Shown: one piece after another, positions 17,218 through 27,333 of the stretch
Layout: every line of letters begins with the position of its first letter
How positions within the stretch are numbered: position 1 is the stretch's first letter
Assembly: GCA_019425045.1 (NCBI GenBank)
Contig: JAHYYI010000007.1
Coordinates: forward strand, 1-64,000
DNA: 64,000 nucleotides
Direction of reading: 5' to 3'
From: Collinsella sp.
GTDB taxonomy: Bacteria > Actinomycetota > Coriobacteriia > Coriobacteriales > Coriobacteriaceae
Translations under genes and position numbers: made by a program
The notes under the pieces: model-generated
Told to the model about the DNA's origin: nothing
Seen by the model: the letters and a program-made list of their open reading frames with translations, nothing else
Database searches by the model: none

Positions 17218-17916
17218 CTACAGGTCGCGTGCTCGATAGACCTTGGTACTGATGGCGCAACTCAGTGCAAAGAGCACGAGGGCCAGTACGGCAATTCCTG
17301 CGCACAGGCAGCCGAGGACGGCGGGATCGGGGTTTGCCCCAGTAATCGACATGAGCCAGTTGCTGATGGGGTTGGAGGAGCTCAGCGTGGCCATGGCAAG
17401 GCATCCGAGCAGGGCAAACAGGCCGACGGAAAAGCGCAGCGCCTCCATGTGTCCAAATCGGAAGAACAGCGGCTGTGCCAAAAACACCATCATGAGGGAG
17501 ATGAGCATCGATGCGGCGGAGGCTATCGTGGTCTCAAAGACGATCTGTCCCGTCGAGGGGATACCCACGCTGTTGAAGAGCGGGATGGAGACGATGCTCA
17601 GAAGCGCGGCGGCGCACGCCATGACGGCCGAGAAGACAATGATGCTCAGGTAGCGTGCACAGATGATGTCTTTGCGCGAGAGGGGCAGCGTTGCCCGATA
17701 GCGCTCCCATCCGTTTTGATTGTCGTAGCCGGCCAGCGAGTTCATGACCACGATGGGCGACATGGCACTGACCGCACAGGCGCCGGCGCTCATACCGGAA
17801 TCGCCATCCGATGCGTTGGCGAGGGTCAGTACGACGAAGATGAACAGGCCGACGCCCGCGATGCTCGGGACAAGCGTGCGGACGATGGCGAGCTCAGACA
17901 TAAAGGCGCGTTTCAT
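17218..17916 (-). CDS. ABC-2-type transporter permease
   Basis: 232 aa with about six membrane helices, the membrane partner of the ATPase encoded just upstream. Its start overlaps the ATPase stop by four bases (ATGA), indicating translational coupling. It is probably an exporter for a peptide, lipid or drug-like compound (BcrA/YtrB-type module); the substrate is unknown. Confidence 0.8.
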   Translation of the reverse strand: MKRAFMSELAIVRTLVPSIAGVGLFIFVVLTLANASDGDSGMSAGACAVSAMSPIVVMNSLAGYDNQNGWERYRATLPLSRKDIICARYLSIIVFSAVMACAAALLSIVSIPLFNSVGIPSTGQIVFETTIASAASMLISLMMVFLAQPLFFRFGHMEALRFSVGLFALLGCLAMATLSSSNPISNWLMSITGANPDPAVLGCLCAGIAVLALVLFALSCAISTKVYRARDL

Positions 17917-18794
17917 TTCGAAGCCCCTTTCAGCATGAGGCGAAGATAGTCATCAATTGTTGCCCGGTCGCAGGGAATCTCGGGGAAGGCCTCGAGCGCC
18001 TCGCGACGGTTGGGCACGAGCACGTCCACGCTATAGGCGTGGTGGGCGGCACGGGCGCCTTCGACGCAAGCCATGAGCTCGGACGCCTGTGCTTGGGTGC
18101 AGTGGGCGATGCCGGCTCGGTCGGTAATGTCCTCGCGCGGCAGGTCAAACACAATCGAGCCGTTATCGATGCAGATGACGCGGTCGGCAGTGCGATCGAG
18201 GTCGGATGTAATGTGGCTTGAGAGCAGCACGCTGTGCTGGCCGTCGGCGACAAAGGCAAGCAACTCGTCGAGCAGTTCCTCGCGCGCCATGGGATCGAGG
18301 CCCGCGGTGGCTTCGTCCAAAACGAGCAGCTTAGCATTGTGACTGAGCGCACAGGCGAGCTGCAGCTTCATGCCCATGCCGCGGGAGAGGTCCTTGACCT
18401 TCGTCTTGGGATCGAGGCCAAATCGGTCGATGAATCCGGCGAACGTTTCGCAGCTCCACGTGGGGTATGCCGGGCCTACGAGCCTCTCGACCTGGCCCAC
18501 CTTGAGCGTGGAGGGGAAGGGACACGTGTCCAGGACAAGCCCGATGCGGGAGCGCAGGTGGCGCTGCGTCTCGTCGGGCGCGTTGGCGTCGCAGCGCTGT
18601 CCAAGCAGATGCACCTCGCCGGCATCGAGCTTTATAAGCCCAAGCGCGGCGCGAATGGTCGTTGTCTTGCCGGCGCCATTTGCGCCCACAAAGCCAACGA
18701 TCTGGCCGGGCTCCACGGCGAGTGTGACCACTCGCAACGAAAAACGGTCGCTCACACGGCGTGAGATGCCTTTGAGTTCTAAAAGGTTTTGCAT
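17913..18794 (-). CDS. ABC transporter ATP-binding protein
   Basis: 293 aa. Walker A GANGAGKT near residue 39, signature LSRGMGMKLQLA near residue 134 and Walker B LLVLDEATAGLDP near residue 155. A C-terminal extension of about 80 residues is typical of ABC-2 exporters. It lies between the GntR regulator and the permease, all on the minus strand, the usual order for GntR(YtrA)-controlled exporters. Confidence 0.88.
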   Translation of the reverse strand: MQNLLELKGISRRVSDRFSLRVVTLAVEPGQIVGFVGANGAGKTTTIRAALGLIKLDAGEVHLLGQRCDANAPDETQRHLRSRIGLVLDTCPFPSTLKVGQVERLVGPAYPTWSCETFAGFIDRFGLDPKTKVKDLSRGMGMKLQLACALSHNAKLLVLDEATAGLDPMAREELLDELLAFVADGQHSVLLSSHITSDLDRTADRVICIDNGSIVFDLPREDITDRAGIAHCTQAQASELMACVEGARAAHHAYSVDVLVPNRREALEAFPEIPCDRATIDDYLRLMLKGASK

Positions 18795-18817
18795 GGTATA
18801 GCCTTTCTTGCAGATGG

Positions 18818-19198
18818 CTACTGCATGGTTTCGGGGGCTACGAGGTCGAGCATCTCGTGCAGCTTGTCGCGCGTGACGCCCAAGGCTTCGGCTTGGCTCG
18901 CCGCTTTCGCAAGCAGCTCTTCGATATGGCAGAGCTGATTTTCGCGCAAGAGTTCTTGGTTGCCCTCGGCGACAAAACAGCCCTTGCCCTGCACGGTGCA
19001 GATAAAGCCGAGTTGCTCCAGGTCGGCGTAGGCGCGCTTGGTGGTGATGACACTCACGCCAAGATCGCTCGCGAGTGCACGGATGCTGGGGAGTTTGGCT
19101 CCCGCAGCGAGCGCGCCCGAAAGGATCTGAGCTTTGACCTGTGAGGATATCTGTTCGTAGATAGGCTTATCGCTCGAATTGGATAGGATGATGTCCAC
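18818..19198 (-). CDS. GntR-family (YtrA-type) transcriptional regulator
   Basis: 126 aa, a short GntR protein with only the winged helix (KPIYEQISSQVKAQI, GAKLPSIRALASDLGVSVITTKRAYADLEQLGFI) and a small C-terminal dimerisation helix, as in YtrA. It probably represses its own operon, which contains the ABC-2 exporter. A palindromic site lies just upstream at 19221-19260. Confidence 0.87.
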   Translation of the reverse strand: MDIILSNSSDKPIYEQISSQVKAQILSGALAAGAKLPSIRALASDLGVSVITTKRAYADLEQLGFICTVQGKGCFVAEGNQELLRENQLCHIEELLAKAASQAEALGVTRDKLHEMLDLVAPETMQ

Positions 19199-19220
19199 AG
19201 CGGCTCCTTAGCTGTTGGGT

Positions 19221-19260
19221 TACACGTGTATATAACCGGTAAGCACAGTATATATACACT
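19221..19260. promoter_or_regulatory. Probable GntR operator
   Basis: GTGTATATA at 19226-19234 and TATATACAC at 19251-19259 are exact reverse complements separated by 16 bases, 28 bases before the GntR start codon. The AT-rich arms could also include the promoter -10. It fits autoregulation by the YtrA-type repressor. Confidence 0.55.
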
Positions 19261-19324
19261 ATGCACAGTTATGCAAGAGCTAAATGTGGAATAGCCCATC
19301 GGCGCCGCGCTTGCTCCAAAACAA

Positions 19325-19619
19325 TCTCAATCTGTAACACCTGGGTCCGTTTTGGGTCGCCTGCTGTTACAGATCGAGATCTTATTTGTCCGCTTGCCTA
19401 TTTGTCTCAGTCTGTAACAGTAAGAGTCGATTTGCGCGGCTAGATGTTACAGAACGAGACATTGGCGGCTCGCCTTCCCGTTTATCTCGATTTGTAACAG
19501 CTAGACCCAATTTGGGCGGTCAGATGTTACAAATCGAGATTGTGCCGGCGGGCCTGCCGGTTTGTCTTGATCTGTAACAGGTAGAGGCTCAAAACCCGTC
19601 TTACTGTTACAGATCGAGA
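19325..19619. repeat. Array of four 55-bp hairpins on an exact 80-bp period
   Basis: Units at 19325-19379, 19405-19459, 19485-19539 and 19565-19619. Each is a 15-base arm (consensus TCTCGATCTGTAACA), a 25-base loop and the inverted arm; units are separated by 25 bases. The result is eight half-sites of alternating orientation at an exact 40-bp pitch. Arms are conserved and complementary within units (15/15 in unit 3, 14, 13 and 14 in the others), while loops and spacers have diverged. The array fills the gap between the divergent GntR and prfC genes. No cas genes or open frame are present. Confidence 0.9.
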
Positions 19620-19704
19620 CAGTCCTTGAGGCGACTGCCAGGTGCACAACGAGCTTGGCTAATGAATTTGTCCTGATAGGTGCCCTATGGCGGGATTTCG
19701 CGGC

Positions 19705-19710
19705 TACAAT
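19705..19710 (+). promoter_or_regulatory. -10 box TACAAT before prfC
   Basis: TACAAT lies 47 bases before the prfC ATG. The promoter is therefore downstream of the hairpin array, so the array would not be in the prfC mRNA if this promoter is the one used. Confidence 0.4.
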
Positions 19711-19757
19711 GGTGCGGTTACAACGACGTAATGCACTCAATGCAAGAAAGGATCCGC

Positions 19758-21371
<1,614 letters not shown>

Positions 21372-21378
21372 CGCATCG

Positions 21379-21408
21379 GCGCGGTGGCCCTGCGGGGCTG
21401 CCGCGCCG
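21379..21408 (+). terminator. Hairpin after prfC
   Basis: GGCGCGGTGGCCC and GGGCTGCCGCGCC form a long GC stem followed by GTTTACTT. The T-run is weak, so this is a probable but imperfect terminator. Confidence 0.5.
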
Positions 21409-21472
21409 TTTACTTGCCTGATGCCGTATGAGCGGCTATCATACCCACCGTCGTCTCAAGACCGGGGCGTCC

Positions 21473-21521
21473 GAGCAGTTCGGGTCCGATATCCTGCTCG
21501 TTAAACCTAAAACCAAAGGAG
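21473..21521 (+). ncRNA. Possible preQ1-I-like riboswitch
   Basis: GAGCAG (21473-21478) pairs with CTGCTC (21494-21499) around a 15-base loop starting TTC. The loop GGGT (21482-21485) can pair with ACCT (21505-21508) in the A-rich tail GTTAAACCTAAAACC, giving an H-type pseudoknot, and the tail runs straight into the Shine-Dalgarno AAAGGAG (21515-21521). This matches the size and layout of translational preQ1-I riboswitches, and the downstream gene is a queuosine-precursor transporter, the expected target. The exact class consensus is only partly met. Confidence 0.45.
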
Positions 21522-21527
21522 TACATA

Positions 21528-22250
21528 ATGATCAAGAAGGTCATGGAGGACTACAAGGTCCTGTTGCGGAGCATTCCCGCGGCAACGGTTTCGCTGTTTT
21601 TCGTGAGCGTCATCATGATGAACCTGCTGGCCAACAAAGAGCTCATCAGCCTGCCGTATCTGGCACTCGATTGCGGCTTTGTGGTGAGCTGGGTTTCGTT
21701 TTTGTGCCAGGACATGATCTGCAAGCGCTTTGGCGCCAAGGCATCCATCAAAATCTCTATCCTCGCGCTGCTGGTCAACCTGGCCGTGAGCCTGTGCTTT
21801 TGGGCATGCTCGCTCACGCCCGGCATGTGGGGCGCCTACTACGACACGGGCATGATCGAGGTCAACAGCGCTCTTAACGCCACCATTGGCGGCACCTGGT
21901 ACGTGGTGCTGGGCTCTTCGCTGGCAATGCTCGTTTCTGCCGTGGTTAATTCCACGCTCAACCAGTCGCTCGGCCGTATGCTCAAAAAGAATAACTTTGC
22001 GAGCTTTGCCTTCCGTTCCTATGTGTCCACGGGTGTTGGCCAGTTTATCGACAACCTGGTCTTTGCCATTGTGGTGAGCCATACGTTCTTTGGTTGGACC
22101 TGGGTGCAGGTCCTTATGTGCTCGCTGACCGGCGCCGTTGCCGAGCTGCTGTGCGAGGTCTTCCTGAGCCCCGTGGGCTACAAGGTCGTGCGTGGCTGGG
22201 AGCGTGAGAATGTGGGCGCCGAGTACCTCGAGCGCCACGCAACCGCCTAA
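21528..22250 (+). CDS. Queuosine precursor transporter (VUT/YhhQ family)
   Basis: 240 aa, about six membrane helices. The family pattern is visible in NLLANKELISLPYLALDCGFVVSWVSFL near the N-terminus, QSLGRMLKKNNF in the middle and the terminal TGAVAELLCEVFLSPVGYKVV. VUT proteins import preQ0/preQ1 or queuine for tRNA queuosine modification. The gene is preceded by a possible preQ1-responsive leader and followed 9 bases later by an SDR gene with its own AAGGAG site. Confidence 0.85.
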   Translation: MIKKVMEDYKVLLRSIPAATVSLFFVSVIMMNLLANKELISLPYLALDCGFVVSWVSFLCQDMICKRFGAKASIKISILALLVNLAVSLCFWACSLTPGMWGAYYDTGMIEVNSALNATIGGTWYVVLGSSLAMLVSAVVNSTLNQSLGRMLKKNNFASFAFRSYVSTGVGQFIDNLVFAIVVSHTFFGWTWVQVLMCSLTGAVAELLCEVFLSPVGYKVVRGWERENVGAEYLERHATA

Positions 22251-22259
22251 GGAGCAAGT

Positions 22260-22940
22260 ATGCGGGTTTTGATCACGGGCGCTTCGGGCGGTATCGGAGC
22301 CGCGTGCGTGCAGCGCTTTTTGGACGAGGGCCACGAGGTCGTGGGCTTTGACCTGCTGCCGGCGACGGTTGAGCACGAGCGCTACCGCCATCTGATCGTT
22401 GATGTACGCGAGCCTAACTCGTTTCCAGGCGACCTTGAGCCTCAGGTAATCGTGAACGTTGCCGGTGTACAGGATTCGGCCGATGACATTGCCGCCAACC
22501 TGCGTGGCACCATCAACGTGACCGAGCGCTACGCCTTTGTGGGAGAGGGGCTTGCCGCCAAGCCAGCGCCTGCTATCCAATCCGTGGTCAATGTGGGGTC
22601 GGCGAGCGGACATACGGGATCGGAGTTTCCCGCCTATGCTGCCAGCAAGGGTGGCGTTATCGCCTACACCAAGAACCTTGCAAACCGCCTGGCGCCGCAG
22701 GCCATCGCCAACAGTGTGGACCCGGGCGGCGTTATCACGCCGCTCAACCGTTGCGTGATGGAAGACGAACGCCTGTGGAACCAGATTATGGAGCTTACGC
22801 CGCTTAAGCGCTGGGCCACCGCCCAAGAGATCGCCGAGTGGATCTACTTTGTGGGCGTGACCAACCGTTTTATGACCGGGCAGAGCTTGCTGATCGATGG
22901 CGGCGAGGCCGGCCGCACGCAATTTATTTGGCCCGAATAG
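22260..22940 (+). CDS. Short-chain dehydrogenase/reductase
   Basis: 226 aa, cytosolic NAD(P)-dependent oxidoreductase. It has TGASGGIG at residue 7 (nucleotide binding), VNVGSASG near residue 112 and YAASKGG near residue 124 with the catalytic Tyr and Lys, and ends GQSLLIDGGEA. It is slightly shorter than the typical 250 aa SDR because the region after the first beta strand is compact. It probably shares an operon with the VUT transporter, though a role in queuosine metabolism is not implied by sequence. Confidence 0.88.
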   Translation: MRVLITGASGGIGAACVQRFLDEGHEVVGFDLLPATVEHERYRHLIVDVREPNSFPGDLEPQVIVNVAGVQDSADDIAANLRGTINVTERYAFVGEGLAAKPAPAIQSVVNVGSASGHTGSEFPAYAASKGGVIAYTKNLANRLAPQAIANSVDPGGVITPLNRCVMEDERLWNQIMELTPLKRWATAQEIAEWIYFVGVTNRFMTGQSLLIDGGEAGRTQFIWPE

Positions 22941-22941
22941 G

Positions 22942-22977
22942 AAACGCGCCCGATGGAAAGCCGTCGGGCGCGTTTTT
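22942..22977. terminator. Bidirectional terminator between SDR and ung
   Basis: AAACGCGCCCGA and TCGGGCGCGTTT form a perfect 12-bp stem with a 10-base loop, followed by TTTTTG on the plus strand and by T-rich sequence on the minus strand. It serves both convergent genes. Confidence 0.88.
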
Positions 22978-22990
22978 GATGTATCGGTTT

Positions 22991-23716
22991 TTAGCCGAGG
23001 CAAGTCCAGTTGACGGGGGTCGAGCCGTGCTGTTCGAGTAGCCGATTGGCAGCGGAGAAGGGGCGCGACCCCATAAAGGCGGGGAGTTCTGCCGTGGCGC
23101 GGTTGGCCGAAAGCGGCGAGGGGTGCGTAGAGGCCAGACAGAACTTGCCGGTTGCTTTTCCCGCGCCGGTCGCGGCGAGCTTGCCTTCGACCATCTGCTG
23201 GGCAAAGCGACCCCATGCCAAAAAGACGACCGGCTGGGGCAGCTGACAGCAGCGTTCGATGACGTAATCGGTCAGGGTGCTCCAGCCCAGCTTGGCGTGC
23301 GAGTTGGCGGCATGCTCGCGCACGGTGAGCGTCGTGTTGAGGAGCAGGACGCCCTGTTGTGCCCATGGGGTTAGGTCTCCCGTGGCGGGAATGGGACAAC
23401 CCAGATCGGCGTTGAGTTCCTTATAGATGTTGCGCAGGCTCGGCGGCAGCTTGGTTTGCGACGCGGGGACCGAGAACGATAACCCCATGGCCTGGTTGGG
23501 TCCGTGATAGGGATCTTGACCCAAAATGACAACCTTGACCTGGTTGGCCGGCGTATAGGCGAGGGCATTGAGGATGTCGTCTTGTGCCGGGTAGATAGTC
23601 TGCTCGGCACGTAAAAGGGCGATGCGCTCGAGCAGCTGGTTCGTTGTGTCACGTACCGGCTGCGGCGCATCGCCCAACCAAGTTGCTATGTTGCGGTCGC
23701 GAGTTGCGGTGTCCAT
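22991..23716 (-). CDS. ung: Uracil-DNA glycosylase, family 1
   Basis: 241 aa base-excision-repair enzyme that removes uracil from DNA. Motif A GQDPYHGPNQAMGLSFS (about residue 65) contains the catalytic aspartate and the tyrosine that excludes thymine. HPSPLSANR (about residue 194) is the leucine-intercalation loop with the catalytic histidine. An N-terminal segment of about 35 residues precedes the core. It is monocistronic and convergent with the SDR gene. Confidence 0.95.
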   Translation of the reverse strand: MDTATRDRNIATWLGDAPQPVRDTTNQLLERIALLRAEQTIYPAQDDILNALAYTPANQVKVVILGQDPYHGPNQAMGLSFSVPASQTKLPPSLRNIYKELNADLGCPIPATGDLTPWAQQGVLLLNTTLTVREHAANSHAKLGWSTLTDYVIERCCQLPQPVVFLAWGRFAQQMVEGKLAATGAGKATGKFCLASTHPSPLSANRATAELPAFMGSRPFSAANRLLEQHGSTPVNWTCLG

Positions 23717-23804
23717 GGGGCTCCTTTACGGCAGATGCTCTGTTGGCATCTATTGTAAAGGCGCACCGGTTGCCTTTATGCCGCGGCTGCATGAAGAGTG
23801 GGGT

Positions 23805-24707
23805 CTACGAGACGCGCTCGGGCGCTCCTGCCATGTGAGCGTGTCCTTGCGAGCGAAGGCGCGGGAGCTCGACGGTTGCCACCATCACACCGGTGAGGAT
23901 GAGGGCGGCGCCAAAGAAGGCGATGGGGCTCAGGACCTCGCCGACCAGGAAGAACGAGAAGACGGCGGAGCAGACCGGCTCCAGCGAGAAGGCAAAGCCG
24001 GTGGTCTCGGCGGGCACGTGGGGCTGCACGAGCGTCTGGGTGATAAAGCCGTAGGCAGAGCAGATGAGTGCGAGCGCGACGACCACGACGATTTCGTTGG
24101 GCGTGCTGGGAAGCGTGAAGCCGCCAAAGGTGCACGCGGCGATGCCCGAGAACAGGCCGCCAAAGCCCAGCTGCCAAACACCCAAGGCCAGTGGGTCGAC
24201 TTCTTCGACAAAGCGCTTGGCTACGATAATGTGGCTGGCATAGATAAAGGCTGAGAGCAACATGATGATCGCGCCGGGATTCAGGCTGGTAAAGTCGGCA
24301 CCCGAGAGCAGCAGCATACCGCAGGTGACGATGGCGGTGCCGATGAGTACCTTGCGCTCGGGGGCGCGACGCAGCAGGGCGGCGTTGGCAAACGGCACGA
24401 TCACGACCGTCAGGCTCTGCAAAAAGCCAGCGGTGGAGGCGGAGGTGAGGCTGGAGCCCAGGCACATGCAGGTGAGCTCGGTTGCCATGATGGCGCCGAT
24501 GATGGCGGCGCGAACCATCAGGTCACGGTTGATGCGCAGCGCGTGCTTGTGAAAGAGCACAAGGCAAGCTGCAAAGGCGATGATGCAGCGCAGCGCAACG
24601 ATGCTCGTGGCGTTCATGCTGTCCATGCCGATCTTCATGAGGGGGTACGAAAAGCCCCATGCGACGGGAACGGAAAATGAGAGCGCGATTGCTTTTTTGC
24701 GATCCAT
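23805..24707 (-). CDS. EamA-family transporter, divergent from a LysR gene
   Basis: 300 aa, ten predicted helices in two EamA repeats. The ATG at 24707 has AAAAGGAGTCCC upstream. A LysR regulator is transcribed divergently from the same intergenic region, so it probably controls this exporter. The substrate is unknown. A second EamA/LysR pair with the same arrangement lies at 60896-62783. Confidence 0.82.
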   Translation of the reverse strand: MDRKKAIALSFSVPVAWGFSYPLMKIGMDSMNATSIVALRCIIAFAACLVLFHKHALRINRDLMVRAAIIGAIMATELTCMCLGSSLTSASTAGFLQSLTVVIVPFANAALLRRAPERKVLIGTAIVTCGMLLLSGADFTSLNPGAIIMLLSAFIYASHIIVAKRFVEEVDPLALGVWQLGFGGLFSGIAACTFGGFTLPSTPNEIVVVVALALICSAYGFITQTLVQPHVPAETTGFAFSLEPVCSAVFSFFLVGEVLSPIAFFGAALILTGVMVATVELPRLRSQGHAHMAGAPERVS

Positions 24708-24782
24708 GGGACTCCTTTTGTTACAGAACGGTTTCGCAAAAAGGATTCTGCTCCCAGATATGGATGTAGTAAAGCGAATGTA

Positions 24783-24800
24783 TCTTCAGTATGATTAAGA
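24783..24800. promoter_or_regulatory. Possible LysR-binding site
   Basis: TCTT, ten bases, AAGA forms a T-N11-A type dyad in the divergent region between the EamA and LysR genes, about 65 bases before the LysR start. It is short and would need experimental support. Confidence 0.3.
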
Positions 24801-24865
24801 AATACTAATGCTAGTAGAAAAAGCCCTGGCAAAACGTTTTACGGCTACATCGATGTGGAGGCACG

Positions 24866-25732
24866 ATGGCATCGCGGTATCAGATTGTTTGTATGGTGGT
24901 CGATTGCGGCAGTCTTAAGGGCGCGGCCGACGAACTGGGCTATACGCAAAGTGCGGTGAGCCAGGCCGTCAAAGCGCTCGAGCGCGAGCTGGGTACCACG
25001 CTTATCGAGCGCGGTAAGCAGGGCGTTTCGCTTACGCGCGACGGTAAACAATATCTGCCGTTCCTGCGCCAGATTGTGACCGCTGAGGCCGAGCTCGAGG
25101 GCAAGCGCCAGGAGCTGCTGGGGTTCTCCTCGACTGATATTCGCATTGCGACATTTACCAACGTGAGTCGTACCGTGTTGCCACGCGTGATCCGCGACTT
25201 TGGTGCGCTGCACCCGGGCGTACGCTTTACCCTCAAGCAGGGCGATTACACGCGCAACGCTCAATGGGTACACGATGGCGTGGTTGATTTTTGTTTTACG
25301 GCGCGCGGATTTACCGCTGGGCTCGAGAAGCGCGTGGTCTATCACGACGAGTTGGTAGCATTGTTGCCGGCCGCGCATCCGCTGACGGCAAAGGAAAAGG
25401 TGACACTCGCCGACCTGGCGTCCGAACCGTTTGTGTTACTGGATGAGGGCGAGCAGAGCCTGGTGCTCGATGCATTCGCGGCGCACGGGCTGTCGCCGCA
25501 CGTGACGAGTGAGGTCACCGACGACTACACCATCATGGCGATGGTGGAGGAGGGCCTAGGCGTAAGTATGCTGTATCGCCGTACCGTCGAGGGCATGCGG
25601 GCCGATATCCGCGTACGTCCCATCGTGCATGCTCCCTCGCGCGACGTGGTGGCAGCTTGGCGCAGCTGGGACACCATGCCTATCGCCACGAGGCGTTTTA
25701 TCGACTATATGAGCTCGCATATTGTCAATTAA
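24866..25732 (+). CDS. LysR-family transcriptional regulator
   Basis: 288 aa. The N-terminal helix-turn-helix is GSLKGAADELGYTQSAVSQAVKALERELGTTLI, followed by the LysR effector-binding domain. GTGGAGGCACG precedes the ATG. It is divergent from the EamA exporter and the likely regulator of that gene. Its C-terminal domain resembles that of the LysR at 61926, consistent with paralogous exporter/regulator pairs. Confidence 0.88.
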   Translation: MASRYQIVCMVVDCGSLKGAADELGYTQSAVSQAVKALERELGTTLIERGKQGVSLTRDGKQYLPFLRQIVTAEAELEGKRQELLGFSSTDIRIATFTNVSRTVLPRVIRDFGALHPGVRFTLKQGDYTRNAQWVHDGVVDFCFTARGFTAGLEKRVVYHDELVALLPAAHPLTAKEKVTLADLASEPFVLLDEGEQSLVLDAFAAHGLSPHVTSEVTDDYTIMAMVEEGLGVSMLYRRTVEGMRADIRVRPIVHAPSRDVVAAWRSWDTMPIATRRFIDYMSSHIVN

Positions 25733-25759
25733 TGACTGGCGTGACGTTGAGTGCGGTGT

Positions 25760-27142
25760 TTAGCGGGCTGTCGCTTTGGCTTGGGCGGTGTGATAGGTGC
25801 GTGCCGGGTGGCAGAGCAATACCGCCACGACCATAAAGAATGCCGTGGTGCCCAGGCTGATGGGGTAGACCATCATGATGTTCGCAAAGGTACGGAAGTG
25901 CGGGAACACGCAGAATACCCAATAGAAGCGAATGCCGCAGACGCAGATCATGGTGATGAGGGCGGGCATGAGCGAGATGCCAAAGCCGCGCAGGTAGCCG
26001 GACATGTTTTCGTAAAACATGCTAAAGGCGTATGCCGGGAAGATCGAACACACGCGGATGTAGCCGATCGAGACGATGTTGGGGTCGCTGTTAAAGAGCG
26101 ATAGGATCTCGCGCCCCAGACCGACGATAACGATAATCGTGGTGAGTGCAACGATACCGCCTTCGATCAGGCAGACCTTGAGCGTCTTGGTGCAGCGGTC
26201 GATCTGGCGAGCGCCGTGGTTTTGTCCCACAAAGGTGGTGCAAGCCTGGCTAAAGCTGTTGAGCAGGTTGTAGCACACGTACTCCAAGCTCATGGCGGCG
26301 CTTGATGCCGCCATGACCTCGGTGCCCAAGCTGTTGATGGCGGACTGGATGATGATGTTGGCGACGGCAAAGACAGCGCTTTGGATGCCGGCGGGCAGGC
26401 CGATCTTGACGATGCGCTTGAGGGCGACGGGGTCTAAGCCTAAGTCGCGTGGGGTGACGCGGACGACGGAGTCGGTCTTGAGCAGGTGGACAAAGAGTGT
26501 GGCGGCGCTGACGGTGTAGGCGATGGCGGTGGCGATGGCGACGCCCGTGACGCCCCAGTGGAGCACGGGGACAAAGATGAGGTCCAGGCCAATGTTGAGG
26601 ACGGTGGACACGGCGAGCGCCTGCAGCGGCATGCGGGTGATGCCGACGGAGCGGAAGATCGCGGCCTCAAAGTTGTAGAGCAAGATCGAGGGCATGCTGA
26701 GCAAAAAGACGCGCAGGTAGAGCGAGGCGAGCGGCATGGTCTCGGCAGGCACGTTGAGCGCAGCGAGCATGGGCTCGGCAAAGATCTCGCCCAGTGCGAT
26801 GACGACAAAGCCCACGAGCGCCATTAAAATCGAGGTATGGACGGCGCGTTTGACCATGTTCTGATCGTTGCGGCCGATAGCGTTGGCGATGACCACGTTG
26901 GAGCCAAGCGACATGCCAATAAAAAGGTTGAGCATAAGACTGGTAAGCGGAACATTGGAGCCGACCGCCGCCATGGCGAGGGTTCCCTGGTCGCCCGAGA
27001 AGTTACCGATGATGACCGTGGCGATGAGGTTCGACAGCTGCTCAAGGATGCTCGTGGCGGCGACGGGGAAAGCGAACAGGGGAATATTGCGCCACAGCGA
27101 GCCGGTGGTCATGTCGATGTGCTTAGATGCGGTGTCTGCCAT
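25760..27142 (-). CDS. MATE-family efflux transporter
   Basis: 460 aa, twelve predicted membrane helices in two halves. The N-terminal FPVAATSILEQLSNLIATVIIGNFSG and the later NSLGTEVMAASSAA/YVCYNLLNSFSQACTTFVGQNHGA are characteristic of multidrug and toxin extrusion antiporters (Na+- or H+-driven). The substrate is not predictable. It is convergent with the LysR gene and separated from rlmA by an unusual direct-repeat element. Confidence 0.88.
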   Translation of the reverse strand: MADTASKHIDMTTGSLWRNIPLFAFPVAATSILEQLSNLIATVIIGNFSGDQGTLAMAAVGSNVPLTSLMLNLFIGMSLGSNVVIANAIGRNDQNMVKRAVHTSILMALVGFVVIALGEIFAEPMLAALNVPAETMPLASLYLRVFLLSMPSILLYNFEAAIFRSVGITRMPLQALAVSTVLNIGLDLIFVPVLHWGVTGVAIATAIAYTVSAATLFVHLLKTDSVVRVTPRDLGLDPVALKRIVKIGLPAGIQSAVFAVANIIIQSAINSLGTEVMAASSAAMSLEYVCYNLLNSFSQACTTFVGQNHGARQIDRCTKTLKVCLIEGGIVALTTIIVIVGLGREILSLFNSDPNIVSIGYIRVCSIFPAYAFSMFYENMSGYLRGFGISLMPALITMICVCGIRFYWVFCVFPHFRTFANIMMVYPISLGTTAFFMVVAVLLCHPARTYHTAQAKATAR

Positions 27143-27202
27143 ACGCTCTCAATCTCTAATATGCTCTTTCGTGCTTATTTGCGCAGACGATGATACTCCT
27201 AA

Positions 27203-27282
27203 TCGACTAGTCGGCACTTAGGGACATTCCTTTTCTGCCGGCAGCTGGGGGACACTCCTTGTCTCTTCTATGACTAGATGGG
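27203..27282. repeat. GGGAC-core direct-repeat element (family E)
   Basis: Two diverged direct copies of CGGCAnnTnGGGACAnTCCTT lie at 27212-27235 and 27239-27263, joined by the palindrome TGCCGGCA. The whole is bracketed by GACTAG at 27205-27210 and 27272-27277, the same hexamer found in the loops of family B elements. It lies between the divergent MATE and rlmA genes. Confidence 0.5.
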
Positions 27283-27333
27283 GAAGGCGTGCGACAATGG
27301 TGGGCGTTGTGTTGTTCGCGCTAAGGAGTTGCC

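Noticed and set aside
19325..19619. Reading the four-hairpin array as a CRISPR
   Set aside because: Repeats are 15 bp with alternating orientation, spacers are mutually similar, the count is small and no cas gene is nearby.
21507..23399. A 630-codon minus-strand open frame covering the VUT and SDR genes
   Set aside because: Antisense shadow of two genes with strong family motifs; it also overlaps ung in another frame and the SDR/ung terminator.
24719..24730. TGTTACAGAACG resembling a half-site of the hairpin array
   Set aside because: A single 12-base match without partner at 25 bp spacing is compatible with chance.
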